A stretch of 64,000 nt of DNA from contig NZ_QNVT01000012.1 of NCBI RefSeq assembly GCF_003385515.1, positions 98,954 through 162,953 on the forward strand. The letters run 5' to 3'. Source of the stretch: Chryseobacterium pennae (GTDB lineage Bacteria > Bacteroidota > Bacteroidia > Flavobacteriales > Weeksellaceae). Shown in pieces: positions 17,388 to 26,803 of this stretch; the stretch's first letter is position 1; every line of letters starts with the position of its first letter. Under the pieces are notes generated by a model. It worked only from the letters and a program-made list of their open reading frames with translations, ran no database searches and was not told the origin of the DNA. The position numbers and the translations under genes were made by a program.

Positions 17388-18011
17388 TTAACGTTCAACG
17401 ACCTCCTCGTCTTTATTGGACAGGACAGCAAATTTTAAAATCTGAAAGCCTTGCGGATTACTGTCCGATCGAACACTGTTCAGAAGATTGCAAGTAGTTA
17501 CAAGACTTCTCCGTGTCAGATTACTGGATCTGATAATAAACTGCTTTGCGTATGTCGTCGCTGAATATGGGTAAGAATTAAAATTGCATACTACACTATC
17601 CACCTCAATACGCTGTTGTACATTACCCGAGATGATCCGATTGTAATAGCCTTTTTCCGAAAGATCGCTGTAATAATCGAATGCGGTTTTATCGGCAAGA
17701 TCAAAGGCCCTTTTCATATTACTTTCAATTGCAGCTTTGTCCGGAGCAAGTGTAAAAAAAAGCTCATGAAATCTCCTCACATGCTCCCTGGCCTCAACAG
17801 GCCTATTGATAGAGGCGTCCTGTGATAGCGCAAGCATCAATGACTTCCCCTGGTCGAGTACGTACACCTTTTCCCGTTGGACAAGCGCAAAAGCATAAGA
17901 TTTCCAAACTGCAAATCCCGTTATTCCAAAACATAGCAGAGCGAAAACAATAGCATATAGCCTGATTTGCTTAAAGCTGTTCTCAATGTTTCTTAATGTC
18001 TTAAACTCCAT
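17388..18011 (-). CDS. traK: Conjugal transfer protein TraK, VirB8-like
   Basis: A 207-residue protein from the ATG at 18011 (MEFKTLRNIENSFKQIRLYA), which sits inside the traJ stop (TGATCATGG). One N-terminal transmembrane helix (about 22-40) is followed by a periplasmic domain of VirB8 size with the family stretch EHVRRFHELFFTLAPDKAAI and YYNRIISGNVQQRIEVDS. TraK is an assembly platform of the secretion channel. Confidence 0.9.
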   Translation of the reverse strand: MEFKTLRNIENSFKQIRLYAIVFALLCFGITGFAVWKSYAFALVQREKVYVLDQGKSLMLALSQDASINRPVEAREHVRRFHELFFTLAPDKAAIESNMKRAFDLADKTAFDYYSDLSEKGYYNRIISGNVQQRIEVDSVVCNFNSYPYSATTYAKQFIIRSSNLTRRSLVTTCNLLNSVRSDSNPQGFQILKFAVLSNKDEEVVER

Positions 18012-18013
18012 GA

Positions 18014-19033
18014 TCAATTGCTTTTTTGTCCACCACTTTTATTATCAAGTAATTCTCCACCGATATTGCCCACAACAGCACCTGCTGCCGCTGCCCCTAC
18101 GTTTCCGGTACGCATTGCCGCCTGACTGACGTTACGGGTAAAGTTTCCTGCGCCACCTGCCTGAATGATCCAGCTGGTAACAGTGGGCACAGTAAAATAT
18201 CCCACGATCCCTATTATCATGAAAATAAGATAGATACTGTTTTCAGGGTCAGGAACGAAGTTCGGGTCACTGAGCAGTTCGATATCCCGACCAATGCTCA
18301 AGGCGTTAATCTTTGCAAGCATTGCGCTGAAAAGATCTGCTACAGGGAGCCAGAGATAAACGCTGATATATCGTGTGAGCCATTGTGTTAATGTACTCTG
18401 AAAACCGTCCCAGACAGCGATCCCAAAGGCTATCGGTCCCAAAATGGAAAGCACGATTAAAAAAAATGTCCTGATCGTATCCACAACTAAAGCCGCCGCC
18501 TGAAAAAGCAATTCAAGGACTTCCCGTAGCTGCTGTTTAATCTCCTGTTTCAATTGGTAGACTGCTTGATCTCTGTACATACTGACCATTGTTGCTATGT
18601 CCTCAAACCCCCAGCCCAGGTCATCCAGTTTTTTATCAAACTCTTCATCTGAGACCAGATAGGCTGTAGCAGGATTCCTAAGCATTGCCTCGCGTTCCAA
18701 TTCATCCTTTTGTTGCTGTAACTTATTCAGGTCTAATACCTGACCTTCAAGCATACTATGTGTTCCCTGTACAATCGGACTCAAAACACCATTGATCGTT
18801 CCCAAAACAACCGTGGGAAAGAACATAATGCACAAACCGATAGCGAAAGGCCTTAATAACGGAAAAACGTCAATTGGTTCTGCCCTGGCCAGGGCCTGCC
18901 ATACTTTTAATGCAACGTAAAATAGTGCTCCAAGGCCCGCTATCCCTTTTGCTACGACCGCCATTGTTTCAGACATGGGCAGCATCTCATCGTAAAGACC
19001 CCGTAGGATCTCATGTAGATTATTAAATTCCAT
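18014..19033 (-). CDS. traJ: Conjugal transfer protein TraJ, VirB6-like polytopic membrane protein
   Basis: A 339-residue protein from the ATG at 19033 (MEFNNLHEILRGLYDEM); the frame continues to a TTG at 19057 that overlaps traI and is less likely. There are several transmembrane helices, including AALVVDTIRTFFLIVLSILGP and YLIFMIIGIVGYFTVPTV, and a Gly/Ala-rich C-terminus (GNVGAAAAGAVVGNIGG). It is the central inner-membrane pore component of the type IV secretion system. Confidence 0.9.
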   Translation of the reverse strand: MEFNNLHEILRGLYDEMLPMSETMAVVAKGIAGLGALFYVALKVWQALARAEPIDVFPLLRPFAIGLCIMFFPTVVLGTINGVLSPIVQGTHSMLEGQVLDLNKLQQQKDELEREAMLRNPATAYLVSDEEFDKKLDDLGWGFEDIATMVSMYRDQAVYQLKQEIKQQLREVLELLFQAAALVVDTIRTFFLIVLSILGPIAFGIAVWDGFQSTLTQWLTRYISVYLWLPVADLFSAMLAKINALSIGRDIELLSDPNFVPDPENSIYLIFMIIGIVGYFTVPTVTSWIIQAGGAGNFTRNVSQAAMRTGNVGAAAAGAVVGNIGGELLDNKSGGQKSN

Positions 19034-19050
19034 AACAGTAGGAGGTTTAG

Positions 19051-19683
19051 TTACCAATATTTTTGATTTGCGGTTCCATATAAATCCATGACCCTTTTCG
19101 TATCATTCTGCTTTCTGGCCCGAAGAATGCTGACGGAGATATTTTTATTGGTATAGTACTTTACAAGACTATGATATTCCTTCACTTCTTTGTAAACACG
19201 GTCAATGATCTCCATTCTTTCTTTGTCGTTTAGTGATAGGCTTGTAGACGTAACAATCTGTTTTAGTTCTTTGAGCAGTTCAGTACTCTCATTAAGCAGT
19301 GCCGCATAACCATTTCCGATGGCAACAAGTTCTGCAGGGGAAAAATTCTTGTCGTTTAGCATCCTACCGAAATTGTTCACATACAGATTGCTTACATCTC
19401 CCACAAGCAAAACTGTCTGCTGCACCTTTCTCGCATCCTTGACAAGATTGTTGATCGCCTTGAGCTTATCATAGTATTCCTTCCCCTGTTCATACACTTT
19501 CTTAACCTCATTGAAGTTCTTGACGACATTAGATACCGTACTTGAAGTCTGCACAATTTCATTGGCAGAGTTCAATATCCCCGAAGCCAAATTTGTAGGG
19601 TCCGTCACCACCCACTGCGCATTTGCTTTTTGCGATAAGATCATTGTTAAGACCATTACCGCTGTAATCATAAAATTTTTCAT
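19051..19683 (-). CDS. traI: Conjugal transfer protein TraI (DUF4141), VirB5-like
   Basis: A 210-residue protein with signal peptide MKNFMITAVMVLTMILSQKANA and a largely helical mature part (VVKNFNEVKKVYEQGKEYYDKLKAINNLVKDARKVQ). This is the DUF4141/TraI family placed between traG and traJ in these elements, resembling the periplasmic VirB5-type helical proteins. Confidence 0.88.
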   Translation of the reverse strand: MKNFMITAVMVLTMILSQKANAQWVVTDPTNLASGILNSANEIVQTSSTVSNVVKNFNEVKKVYEQGKEYYDKLKAINNLVKDARKVQQTVLLVGDVSNLYVNNFGRMLNDKNFSPAELVAIGNGYAALLNESTELLKELKQIVTSTSLSLNDKERMEIIDRVYKEVKEYHSLVKYYTNKNISVSILRARKQNDTKRVMDLYGTANQKYW

Positions 19684-19715
19684 TTTCTAAATTTTTAGGA
19701 TTGTTATTAAAGAAT

Positions 19716-20888
19716 TTAATTGTCCTCTTTTGATAGACCTTTGATCTTTCGTAAGGAGATTTTCTTGATCGCTGCTTCAACATCGCCGCCCATTTCATGT
19801 GCCAAATCCATTACCTCCATTTTCTCAGATTCCTCTGTTGTGTAGGCTAGATATTCCTGCACACTCACTTCCGTTGCATAGACTGCGGAATGCGTTCCAC
19901 CCAACCCGATCCACACCTCCTTGTATTTTCGATTTGGATCGTTGTCCTGATTGATGGATAGAATCTGGGATTTTTCACGTTCAGTCAGTCCGAGCATTTT
20001 CTGGATGTCATCAAATTTATTGGCGTACTTCCGCTGGTCAAGCAGAATCTTACAGTCTGAATTATTGATGATACTTTCGCGAACAATCGGTGAGTGAATG
20101 ATATCATCAATTTCCTGAGTCACAACCGTAGCCTCACCAAAAAACTTCCTGACTGTTTTGAATAAATACTTCAGATATTCCGCCATTCCGGCCGTTGCAA
20201 TCGCTTTCCAGGCCTCTTCAATGAGTATCATCTTGCGTATTCCTTTAAGCGTACGCATCTTATTGATAAAGACTTCCATTATGATAATCGTTACCACAGG
20301 GAACAAAATTTTGTGGTCTTTAATCTGATCGATCTCGAATACAATGAAGCGCTTATTAAGAAGATCCAGCTCCTTATCCGAATTTAGCAGATAGTCGTAT
20401 TCTCCTCCCCGATAGTAAGGTTCCAGAACGTTCAGGAAATTTGCCAGGTCAAAGTCCTTTTCCCGTACTTCTTTATCTTGTAGAACCTTTCTATAATCTC
20501 CTTTCACGTATTCATAAAAACCATTAAAGCATGGAGCTTCATCACTATTCTTAATCCTTTCGATATATCCGGACACTGCATTGGACAATGCTACTTCCTC
20601 GCTGCGCTTCGGGGCTTCATCATCACGCTTCCATAGTGTCATGATCAAGGTCTTGATACTCTCGCGTTTTTCAATATCGAACACATTATCGTCGGTAAAG
20701 AACGGGTTGAATGAAATCGGATTCTCTTCGGTATAAGTAAAATAAATCCCGTCCTTTCCTTTTGTTTTTCCTTTGATTAATTCGCATAGTCCCTGATAAG
20801 AATTACCCGTATCAACCAATAGCACATGAGCACCCTGCTCATAATACTGTCTCACCAGATGATTGGTGAAGAATGATTTTCCACTTCC
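19716..20888 (-). pseudogene. traG: TraG (VirB4-type ATPase), C-terminal fragment after hairpin insertion
   Basis: This frame resumes at 20888 with GSGKSFFTNHLVRQYYEQ, the second half of the Walker A motif, and runs 390 codons to the normal end. It contains the Walker B region (RKMILIEEAWKAIAT), TVVTQEIDDII and the C-terminal part of the conserved VirB4 ATPase. On its own it could start only at the GTG at 20855 and would lack the whole Walker A. The N-terminal part lies in another frame upstream, separated by a 53-bp palindromic insertion. Confidence 0.85.
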
Positions 20889-20941
20889 ATTTTTTGGGTG
20901 GGTTGGCGGGCTACTCAGTTAAGAATAGCCCGCCAACCCCC
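20889..20941 (-). repeat. 53-bp hairpin insertion inside the traG Walker A codons
   Basis: The expected uninterrupted reading is GGG CCT TCC GGA AGT GGA AAA TCA (GPSGSGKS). Between TCC and GGA lie 53 extra bases. They contain a perfect 14-bp inverted repeat (20900-20913 against 20926-20939, arm GGGTTGGCGGGCTA on the plus strand) around a 12-nt loop, with a flank of six T on the plus strand. The insert shifts the frame and brings in a TGA at 20915-20917. No target-site duplication can be seen. It is GC-richer than its surroundings, and I see no second copy in the window. Confidence 0.85.
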
Positions 20942-22276
20942 GGAAGGCCCGCAGATAAAACGGTTACGATTGGTTATAATCCCCTTTTTCATGGGGAGAT
21001 CACTAATATCTACATGTACCGGCTTTCCAGTGAGCCTGTCGGCAAGCTTGATCCCAAATGGGCTCAATGAATCCTGATAATTGGTCTCCGCTGTAAAAAA
21101 ACATAGCGCCGGTTCAATAAAAGTATAGAAGGATTCTTCTGACGGGAAATCTCCGGCGTTACCAGGAATTGCAGACCAGAATAAAGTCGCTGCATCGGTG
21201 GTATTATGCCGGGGCTTGCAATCCATTAGTGCGAGGGCACTTCCGACCTCATTTTTAACTGCTCGCAGCTCTTCCCTATCCTCTGACCACGCAAAGACAT
21301 TAAAATGCGCCCGGATGGACGGAGAACCTAAAGAATGCGCCTCGTTTAGATATCGCTCAATCCATTCCCTGTTTATCTGGTTGGCGCGACTGAATCTGGC
21401 CAACGAATGCATATTACGGGCTGACTTTTCAAATCTTCTCAGGTTATCCGAACTATTGTCAATAAATAAATACTGGTTGTAGATATGGTCACAATTGAGC
21501 ATCAATCCAACAGGGCTGGCAAATGAGATCATACAATCACTCCTATCAGTTGATAGAGAGTCATAGCGCAACGATTCAGAAACTGCATTGGGAAGATCCT
21601 CAGTATCTGACAATGTATGGAGAACCATTTTTTTATTACCGATACGGATTTCCTCGGCGCCCAGTCCAAGATCCTGTAGGACGTTATTTTCTCTTGACAA
21701 CGTAAAATACTGTTCCAGCAAACCTTTCGTATTATCTGTTCCAATGATGTCATCTTCAGAAAGGCGCTGCATCTTCACAGACCCATCATTCATTATCCTT
21801 TCAAACTGCGCAACCGTTTCAAAAAAACGACGCATTCCATCCCTATCTTTTATTTCTTTCGGAATCAGATTACCTTTGCAAAGCGTACTGAAGTTGCTCT
21901 GCATCCGCATCCTGTCTTTAGTTGTCCTGGTTAAGAACAGGTAACAATAATGGTTAAGAAAGGGCCTTTCATTAAAATGCATCTGAAACGAACGAGAAAG
22001 GAAGCTGTGCTCCTTCCCTTCGATATCTGGCTGATAGTTCTCTTTTAAATACCAGTCCTGCTTATGGATAATCGTAAAATCGGGAAGTGTCCTGATGGCC
22101 TTAGCCCAGCTGGAATGGATTGCCTCATAAGCATCTGATGTTATTGTGAAAATTTCAGGGAGCTCAATACGAAAACAGGCGGTTATGTCTCCTTCTTTGG
22201 AAATAATGCAATTGTTTTCCACCGATAATATTGGAAATCGACTTTCCAGGGTTGTAGTTCTACTTAGATTTCTCAT
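20915..22276 (-). pseudogene. traG: TraG (VirB4-type ATPase), N-terminal fragment
   Basis: A 453-codon frame beginning MRNLSRTTTLESRFPILSVE, the normal TraG start, overlapping traF by 17 bp. It holds the VirB4 N-terminal domain and reaches GIITNRNRFICGPSG, the first half of the Walker A, where the 53-bp hairpin insertion diverts it to GWRAILN and a TGA. With the downstream fragment it would make a protein of about 840 residues, the usual size for this ATPase that powers assembly of the conjugation channel. As written, the product lacks an ATP-binding site unless the insertion is bypassed. Confidence 0.85.
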
Positions 22277-22601
22277 TTCTTACCGATTTTTGATAATTTC
22301 TGAGGTAACTCTGAATTGGTTTGCGCGAGATTATGTACTCAGGATGTCTACGTTTTGCAGCAATCTTCATCAATCCATGTTCACCAAATTTTGCGTTCAG
22401 GGCGAAGGTCTTCCAGATGATTATCGAAGCAGCGATAATTCCAATGGATAGGCACAGATAAGGGGGTAGGCCCAACATATAAAGAATCATTACCAGTAAT
22501 AAAATACTGAGTAGCCCACCTGCGAATATGAACAGGTACTGTGCTTTTAGCCCCTTGAATTCTACGGTTCTTCCAATTCCCTTATTTATTTTGTACTGCA
22601 T
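22260..22601 (-). CDS. traF: Conjugal transfer protein TraF (DUF4133), VirB3-like
   Basis: A 113-residue protein from the ATG at 22601 (MQYKINKGIGRTVEFKGLKAQY); a longer upstream extension overlaps traE and does not fit the family. It has two transmembrane helices (about 22-42 and 47-65) and a basic C-terminal tail (RRHPEYIISRKPIQSYLRN). TraF is the small inner-membrane partner of the VirB4 ATPase. Its end overlaps the traG start. Confidence 0.88.
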   Translation of the reverse strand: MQYKINKGIGRTVEFKGLKAQYLFIFAGGLLSILLLVMILYMLGLPPYLCLSIGIIAASIIIWKTFALNAKFGEHGLMKIAAKRRHPEYIISRKPIQSYLRNYQKSVRNEKSK

Positions 22602-22612
22602 AACCCGGTTGT

Positions 22613-22924
22613 TTAAAGGAAGAATGAACGTAGGATGGTTGCAGCAACGATCAGGAAAATACATGCGCCAAACCAGCTGGCGGCAGTTTTACTGGTGTCA
22701 GGGTCTCCACTACTGAACTTATTATAAACCTTGACGCCCCCTATCAATCCTACTACTGCGCCTATCGCATAAATCAATTTTGTGGCTGGATCAAAATAGG
22801 ACGTTACCATCTGCGTAGCTTCCTGAATACCTGCAGCTCCATTGCCCTGTGCAAATACTAGATTGGATAGGCATAAGCAAAATATCGCACCTAGCAAGAC
22901 TTTTTTTCGTTTTGAATTTTTCAT
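22613..22924 (-). CDS. traE: Conjugal transfer protein TraE (DUF4134), VirB2-like
   Basis: A 103-residue protein with a long signal peptide (residues 1-25, ending VFAQ), then GAAGIQEATQMVTSYFDPATKLIYAIGAVVGLIGGVKVYNKFSSGD and a second hydrophobic helix. Two helices separated by a short polar loop in a small exported protein match pilin-like TraE (DUF4134). It is 11 bp upstream of traF. Confidence 0.9.
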   Translation of the reverse strand: MKNSKRKKVLLGAIFCLCLSNLVFAQGNGAAGIQEATQMVTSYFDPATKLIYAIGAVVGLIGGVKVYNKFSSGDPDTSKTAASWFGACIFLIVAATILRSFFL

Positions 22925-23071
22925 GTTTCAATACTTTTTAGTTAACAATACCCGCGCTCAGCGGCTTGAAAACAAAGGTGTTGCGACATGTGACCGGAAT
23001 TGAACCAAGTGGTATGGGAGGTACTCAATTTGCCTATAGCTTCCTAACCGGTAGTTTATTCCACAAAAAAA

Positions 23072-23090
23072 CCAGACAAATGATGTCTGG
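23072..23090. terminator. Intrinsic terminator between the 23.1-kb gene and traE
   Basis: CCAGACA, an AATGA loop and TGTCTGG form a 7-bp stem flanked by an A-run on the left and CTTTTT on the right, so it can work in either direction. On the minus strand it follows the 23106-23897 gene and precedes traE by about 150 bp, so transcription may be reduced before the channel genes. Confidence 0.7.
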
Positions 23091-23105
23091 CTTTTTGGTC
23101 TTAAC

Positions 23106-23897
23106 TTATATCTTGGGACCGCCCTTCTTTATCGGAGGTTTATCTCTCTTGATTACTGCTTCTCTAATTGGTTTTTTCAGTCTATTTTGCTCAATTAACT
23201 CATTAATTCCTGTTTCGTTCCACGGAATGATCTTTCCTTCAAATTCCATCTTCAGCCCTATCCTTTTCAGATCATCGGTCTCAGGAAAGCCATTGCGCCG
23301 GTTCCAACCAACAGGATCAAGCACCTTAACATCTGGGATTTCCACAAATAGTAAATCTTTTGGAATATCTGTAATATTCTCATAATCCAAGTGGCCTAGA
23401 TCGTATGTCTTTGGATTATATACAAAACAATACGAATTACTTTCTACATAATAGTAATTCTCAAGCTCATCAAACCGCATTCCCAGTGTTGAAAAATTGT
23501 CCTTTGGACGCAGAAGATCAATTCTTGCATCTGCATAAAAAGTGTGCCCAGCTAATTCGATTGTTGGTAGTTGACCATTCTTTAACCGTCTCGTCAATAA
23601 CTCCTGATCGACCATAAGTTCAAAGTCTGTCAATAGATAGACCTCTTCAACGGACTTCTTATATTTTTCTGCCATACCCTCGGGATCCAATATGACAAAT
23701 TGTGGTGTCGTAATCCACAATGCTTTATCTTCTGATTCATCGTAGTGCTCAAATTGATACCCCTCCTCCCCCCGGTCTTCAAGAACTTCCAGTCCATAGC
23801 GGTTATTTTGGTTAGCTTTATCCCTAAATTCAAGTTTGTCTACATCGACAATAAATTCAACCCCTTGGTCGGTGTAGATCGGCAATTCCTTTTCCAT
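23106..23897 (-). CDS. Unknown ICE protein, single-unit paralogue of its neighbour
   Basis: A 263-residue acidic cytoplasmic protein with no signal peptide or membrane segment. It shares a clear pattern with both halves of the 540-residue neighbour: an early FIVDVDKLEFRDKANQNN block, a DPEGMAEKYKKSVEEVYLLTDFELMVDQELLTRRLKNGQLPTIELAGHTF-type block (residues 71-121), LRPKDNFSTL and DPVGWNRRNGF near the end. Bacteroidota ICEs often carry such proteins in front of traE. The function is unknown. The basic C-terminal tail (KRDKPPIKKGGPK) might bind nucleic acid; that is a guess. Confidence 0.7.
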   Translation of the reverse strand: MEKELPIYTDQGVEFIVDVDKLEFRDKANQNNRYGLEVLEDRGEEGYQFEHYDESEDKALWITTPQFVILDPEGMAEKYKKSVEEVYLLTDFELMVDQELLTRRLKNGQLPTIELAGHTFYADARIDLLRPKDNFSTLGMRFDELENYYYVESNSYCFVYNPKTYDLGHLDYENITDIPKDLLFVEIPDVKVLDPVGWNRRNGFPETDDLKRIGLKMEFEGKIIPWNETGINELIEQNRLKKPIREAVIKRDKPPIKKGGPKI

Positions 23898-24029
23898 AGC
23901 GCTTACATTTTATTATTCCTAAATTAATATGTAAACTAAACTGACTGGAAATTCATATATCTATAGTAAAATAGAATATTGAAGTACTAATTTTTCCTAT
24001 TTTTTCCTTTTAGAAATAGTGTATTGCAT

Positions 24030-25652
24030 CTACTTTAGACCCCGACCAGATTTTGGTTTTCTGGTTTTTAGTTTATTATCCCTGTGCTCCTTTATCGGTT
24101 GTTTATTCACTTTTTCAGCCGTTTGGGAAGCAGTCGCCTTCAGCGATATTTCCAAAGTGCCGACCTGTTCGGCAACAAAGACACTGGTCAGTTTCACTTG
24201 CTTTAAACCAACTTTTGGATCCAGACCTTGTAATAAGTTCCAGCCTATAGGATCCATCCGTTTTAAAGAAGGAAATGAAAACAGACCGACATTCTTCGGA
24301 ATTTCCTTTGTTTTAATAAAATCCAGATCTTCAATTGCCTTTGTTGAAGTATTATATGGCACAATAAAACACTCTTTTTCGGGATTAAAATACTTTTGAA
24401 TATCTGAGAATAAAATTGGCTTAACTGATCTTGGATAATATGGTCTTAACATTCCTCTCTCTAATTCAACAAAATATTGTTCACCGCCGGGCCCAAAAAC
24501 CAGGTCCGGAGTATTTCCCGCCATGCGTTCTTTAAACATCAATGTATTGGCCATCAGGTCAAAGTCTGTCATCTGGAGAACTTTTTGTACACTTATATGC
24601 TTCTTTTCGGCAATTTCAAGGGGAGCCATTTTTACAAATTCCGGAATTTCTACATAGTGTGTCGTTTCGTGGTTGAATGATTCTTTGGGGATGTTTTTAA
24701 TCTTGGTATCATAATAAAATCCGTAACCATTTTGTATCTCCTGAAAATCCCGAAAATAAAGAATATTGTTTTCATTACCCTTCTCCAGAAGTTGGTAGCC
24801 CACAACATCAACAATAAAATCAGTTCCTAAAATCTTAATGGTCGATACTCCATCTTTTCTCTTTTTTTCATACTCCCTTCGAAGTTTCATGGACTGGCTA
24901 TCCTCATGATCATTTTTTTCCAACGGTATCACTTCAGCAACATGCTGCAGCTTAACGTCGCAAAAAATATGTCCGGTATAAGCATTTCCATATTTTTCAC
25001 CTGCCTTCATACAGTCCAATGAAGCAACATCTTTTACCATCACCTTTATACGATCTTCCACTTTATCCCAGCTCCCATCAGCACCGGGATTAACAGCCTT
25101 ATTTTCCCGGGTATCATAATATAGAAAATAGATCCCCTCTACATCATCATAATAGCATTGACGGTAATCCCACAAAGAAATCGTTTCGCCTTCCCAACCT
25201 TTTGGGCGAAGTGAGTTCTCCTCATAAAGAACTTCATAAATCCTGCCCGCTAAATCAATGGTCGGCAACTCACCGCTGATCCTTCTGTCGTATAACTTTT
25301 TATTATAATCGACAATAATATCATAATCGGTCCTTGTCTTGAGGTCCTGCAAAGTGCAATTGTACGCTTCGACCATTCCCAAAGGATCTAACAGACCAAG
25401 ACGAGGAACCTTCACAGGTATTTCCTCCTCCCCATTTTCCTTTCCCCTGCTTAAGCTTTTTCTTTTGGGATTGTAGCCAAATTCGTAGTGAGTACCGCAA
25501 TCCTTCATGTCCAAAAAACTGATCTCATTTGTTTTATCGCCATATTCAACAAGACTGGTTTCTGGGTTTGCATATTTTACAAGTGCAAAACGGCTGATGT
25601 CCACCTGAAAAGGCGTTCCTTCTATTTCGAAAACGGGTAACCGTCGTTTCAT
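24030..25652 (-). CDS. Unknown ICE protein with two tandem copies of the same 260-residue unit
   Basis: A 540-residue protein. Residues 1-260 and 270-520 repeat the same plan: (I/V)DISRFALVKYANPET against VDVVGYQLLEKGNENN; LDPLGMVEAYNCTLQDLKTRTDYDIIVD against MAPLEIAEKKHISVQKVLQMTDFDLMAN; GELPTIDLAGRIYEV against GNTPDLVFGPGGEQYFV; NSLRPKGW against GMLRPYYP. The single-unit paralogue follows 132 bp downstream. There is no recognisable catalytic motif. The C-terminus is basic (RDNKLKTRKPKSGRGLK). It lies inside the tra operon, so a role in transfer or its regulation is likely but unproven. Confidence 0.72.
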   Translation of the reverse strand: MKRRLPVFEIEGTPFQVDISRFALVKYANPETSLVEYGDKTNEISFLDMKDCGTHYEFGYNPKRKSLSRGKENGEEEIPVKVPRLGLLDPLGMVEAYNCTLQDLKTRTDYDIIVDYNKKLYDRRISGELPTIDLAGRIYEVLYEENSLRPKGWEGETISLWDYRQCYYDDVEGIYFLYYDTRENKAVNPGADGSWDKVEDRIKVMVKDVASLDCMKAGEKYGNAYTGHIFCDVKLQHVAEVIPLEKNDHEDSQSMKLRREYEKKRKDGVSTIKILGTDFIVDVVGYQLLEKGNENNILYFRDFQEIQNGYGFYYDTKIKNIPKESFNHETTHYVEIPEFVKMAPLEIAEKKHISVQKVLQMTDFDLMANTLMFKERMAGNTPDLVFGPGGEQYFVELERGMLRPYYPRSVKPILFSDIQKYFNPEKECFIVPYNTSTKAIEDLDFIKTKEIPKNVGLFSFPSLKRMDPIGWNLLQGLDPKVGLKQVKLTSVFVAEQVGTLEISLKATASQTAEKVNKQPIKEHRDNKLKTRKPKSGRGLK

Positions 25653-25787
25653 TGTTTTTAAATTTGTAATTAAATCTTTGTATTACCTCCTTTCTTTTTT
25701 GTATAAACCATAAATTAACTCAATTCTCCAAGTTCAGTTTTGGTACATACTTAGTAAGTTCGCCGATCTGATTCAACATTTGAACTG

Positions 25788-26384
25788 TTAAATGAAATCA
25801 TCAATATCAAATTTTTCATAGCCATCCTGCGGATTATAATCAGCAGCTTCATTGATTTTAATATTTCGATCAAGAAGCATCGCTATCCGCTGTGATGCAT
25901 CTCCAATGGAACTCTCCAAAAGTCCATATAATTCCGTCCCCTGAACTTTTTGCATAACATCCACAACTACATTTTCCTGTTCAGACCCTAGATCACTTTG
26001 CTGAAGCAGTTTACCGACATCCATCATTTCTTCCATTGAGACGGCCTTACTAAAGCGGTCATCATAGGGTAAAGGTTCATCATCCCATTCGTCATAAATT
26101 GGACTTCCGATCCTAGAATCATCTGTTGAAACCACTGTTGGGACACTTTTAGGTTCAGCAAAAAAGTGAGTTGATTTGAGCATTTTTTTATGAATATCTA
26201 TAGGTTTATTATAAACTCTTTCAGGGATCAGATTTGGTTTGCCCATAATGTCAATAATTTCCGACGTCTCATTGTTGTCGGTTTGCCGTATATTGTTATT
26301 AACGATCTTCACCTTGTCAACAGCAAGCAGAAAAATAACAATCAATAAACACACTATAATAATTATCTGTACTAAGTCATCCAT
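25788..26384 (-). CDS. TraD-like conjugal transfer protein, membrane-anchored
   Basis: A 198-residue protein with one N-terminal transmembrane helix (about 4-22, IIIIVCLLIVIFLLAV) and a long acidic cytoplasmic tail (DEWDDEPLPYDDRF, EKFDIDDFI). Its place between the DUF3408 gene and the genes preceding traE, and its size, suggest the variable TraD family of these elements. I do not recognise a defined domain. It starts 6 bp after the DUF3408 stop. Confidence 0.6.
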   Translation of the reverse strand: MDDLVQIIIIVCLLIVIFLLAVDKVKIVNNNIRQTDNNETSEIIDIMGKPNLIPERVYNKPIDIHKKMLKSTHFFAEPKSVPTVVSTDDSRIGSPIYDEWDDEPLPYDDRFSKAVSMEEMMDVGKLLQQSDLGSEQENVVVDVMQKVQGTELYGLLESSIGDASQRIAMLLDRNIKINEAADYNPQDGYEKFDIDDFI

Positions 26385-26390
26385 AATCTT

Positions 26391-26792
26391 TTAAATTATC
26401 GGTTTAAAACGTTCATTGAAGTACGAAGTAATGTCCTCTCCAAATTCTCTGAAATGATATTCCAAAATATTATCTATGTAGGAATAGAGTGTCACTTTAT
26501 CTTCCCTTGTCAATTGTACTACCCTAAGTAAACGTTCATGAAATTCGGAGCGGATATAAACAACCTTACCGTTTCGTCCGGATGGAAAACGGTTGATCAG
26601 AAACGTTTCTTCATAATCAACTTTCTTTGATGCGGATGCTTTTGACCGCCCGCGGGTATAGTTCTCCTTATTTTCCTCCTGTTTTAATGAACCATTTTGC
26701 CGGGCAGCTTCATCACCGCTCATAATGTTCATTAGGTAATCCTCATCAACGATCGATTTTTCAGTATCGCCGGTTCCCTTTCCTTTTGCCAT
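26391..26792 (-). CDS. DUF3408 conjugation-associated protein (TraB-like)
   Basis: A 133-residue protein. The N-terminal 55 residues are disordered and charged (DTEKSIVDEDYLMNIMSG, TRGRSKASASKK). The C-terminal part (YIRSEFHERLLRVVQLTREDKVTLYSYIDNILEYHFREFGEDI) fits the DUF3408 family, a ribbon-helix-helix-like fold found beside ParA-type proteins in Bacteroidetes conjugative elements. It may pair with the ParA-like ATPase encoded 11 bp upstream. Confidence 0.82.
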   Translation of the reverse strand: MAKGKGTGDTEKSIVDEDYLMNIMSGDEAARQNGSLKQEENKENYTRGRSKASASKKVDYEETFLINRFPSGRNGKVVYIRSEFHERLLRVVQLTREDKVTLYSYIDNILEYHFREFGEDITSYFNERFKPII

Positions 26793-26803
26793 ATTTTCAA
26801 AAT

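Noticed and set aside
20889..20941. Hairpin in traG as a transcription terminator
   Set aside because: No T-tract follows the stem on the coding strand, and it sits inside codons of a conserved motif.
22940..23065. A tRNA-like T-arm (GGTTCAATTCC on the minus strand) upstream of traE
   Set aside because: The T-stem pairs poorly, the acceptor arms do not match and no D or anticodon arm can be drawn. It is not a tRNA gene and cannot be defended as an attachment site.
22966..23385. A 139-codon plus-strand frame over the gene at 23106-23897
   Set aside because: It is mostly antisense to the conserved paralogue gene and to the terminator at 23072-23090.
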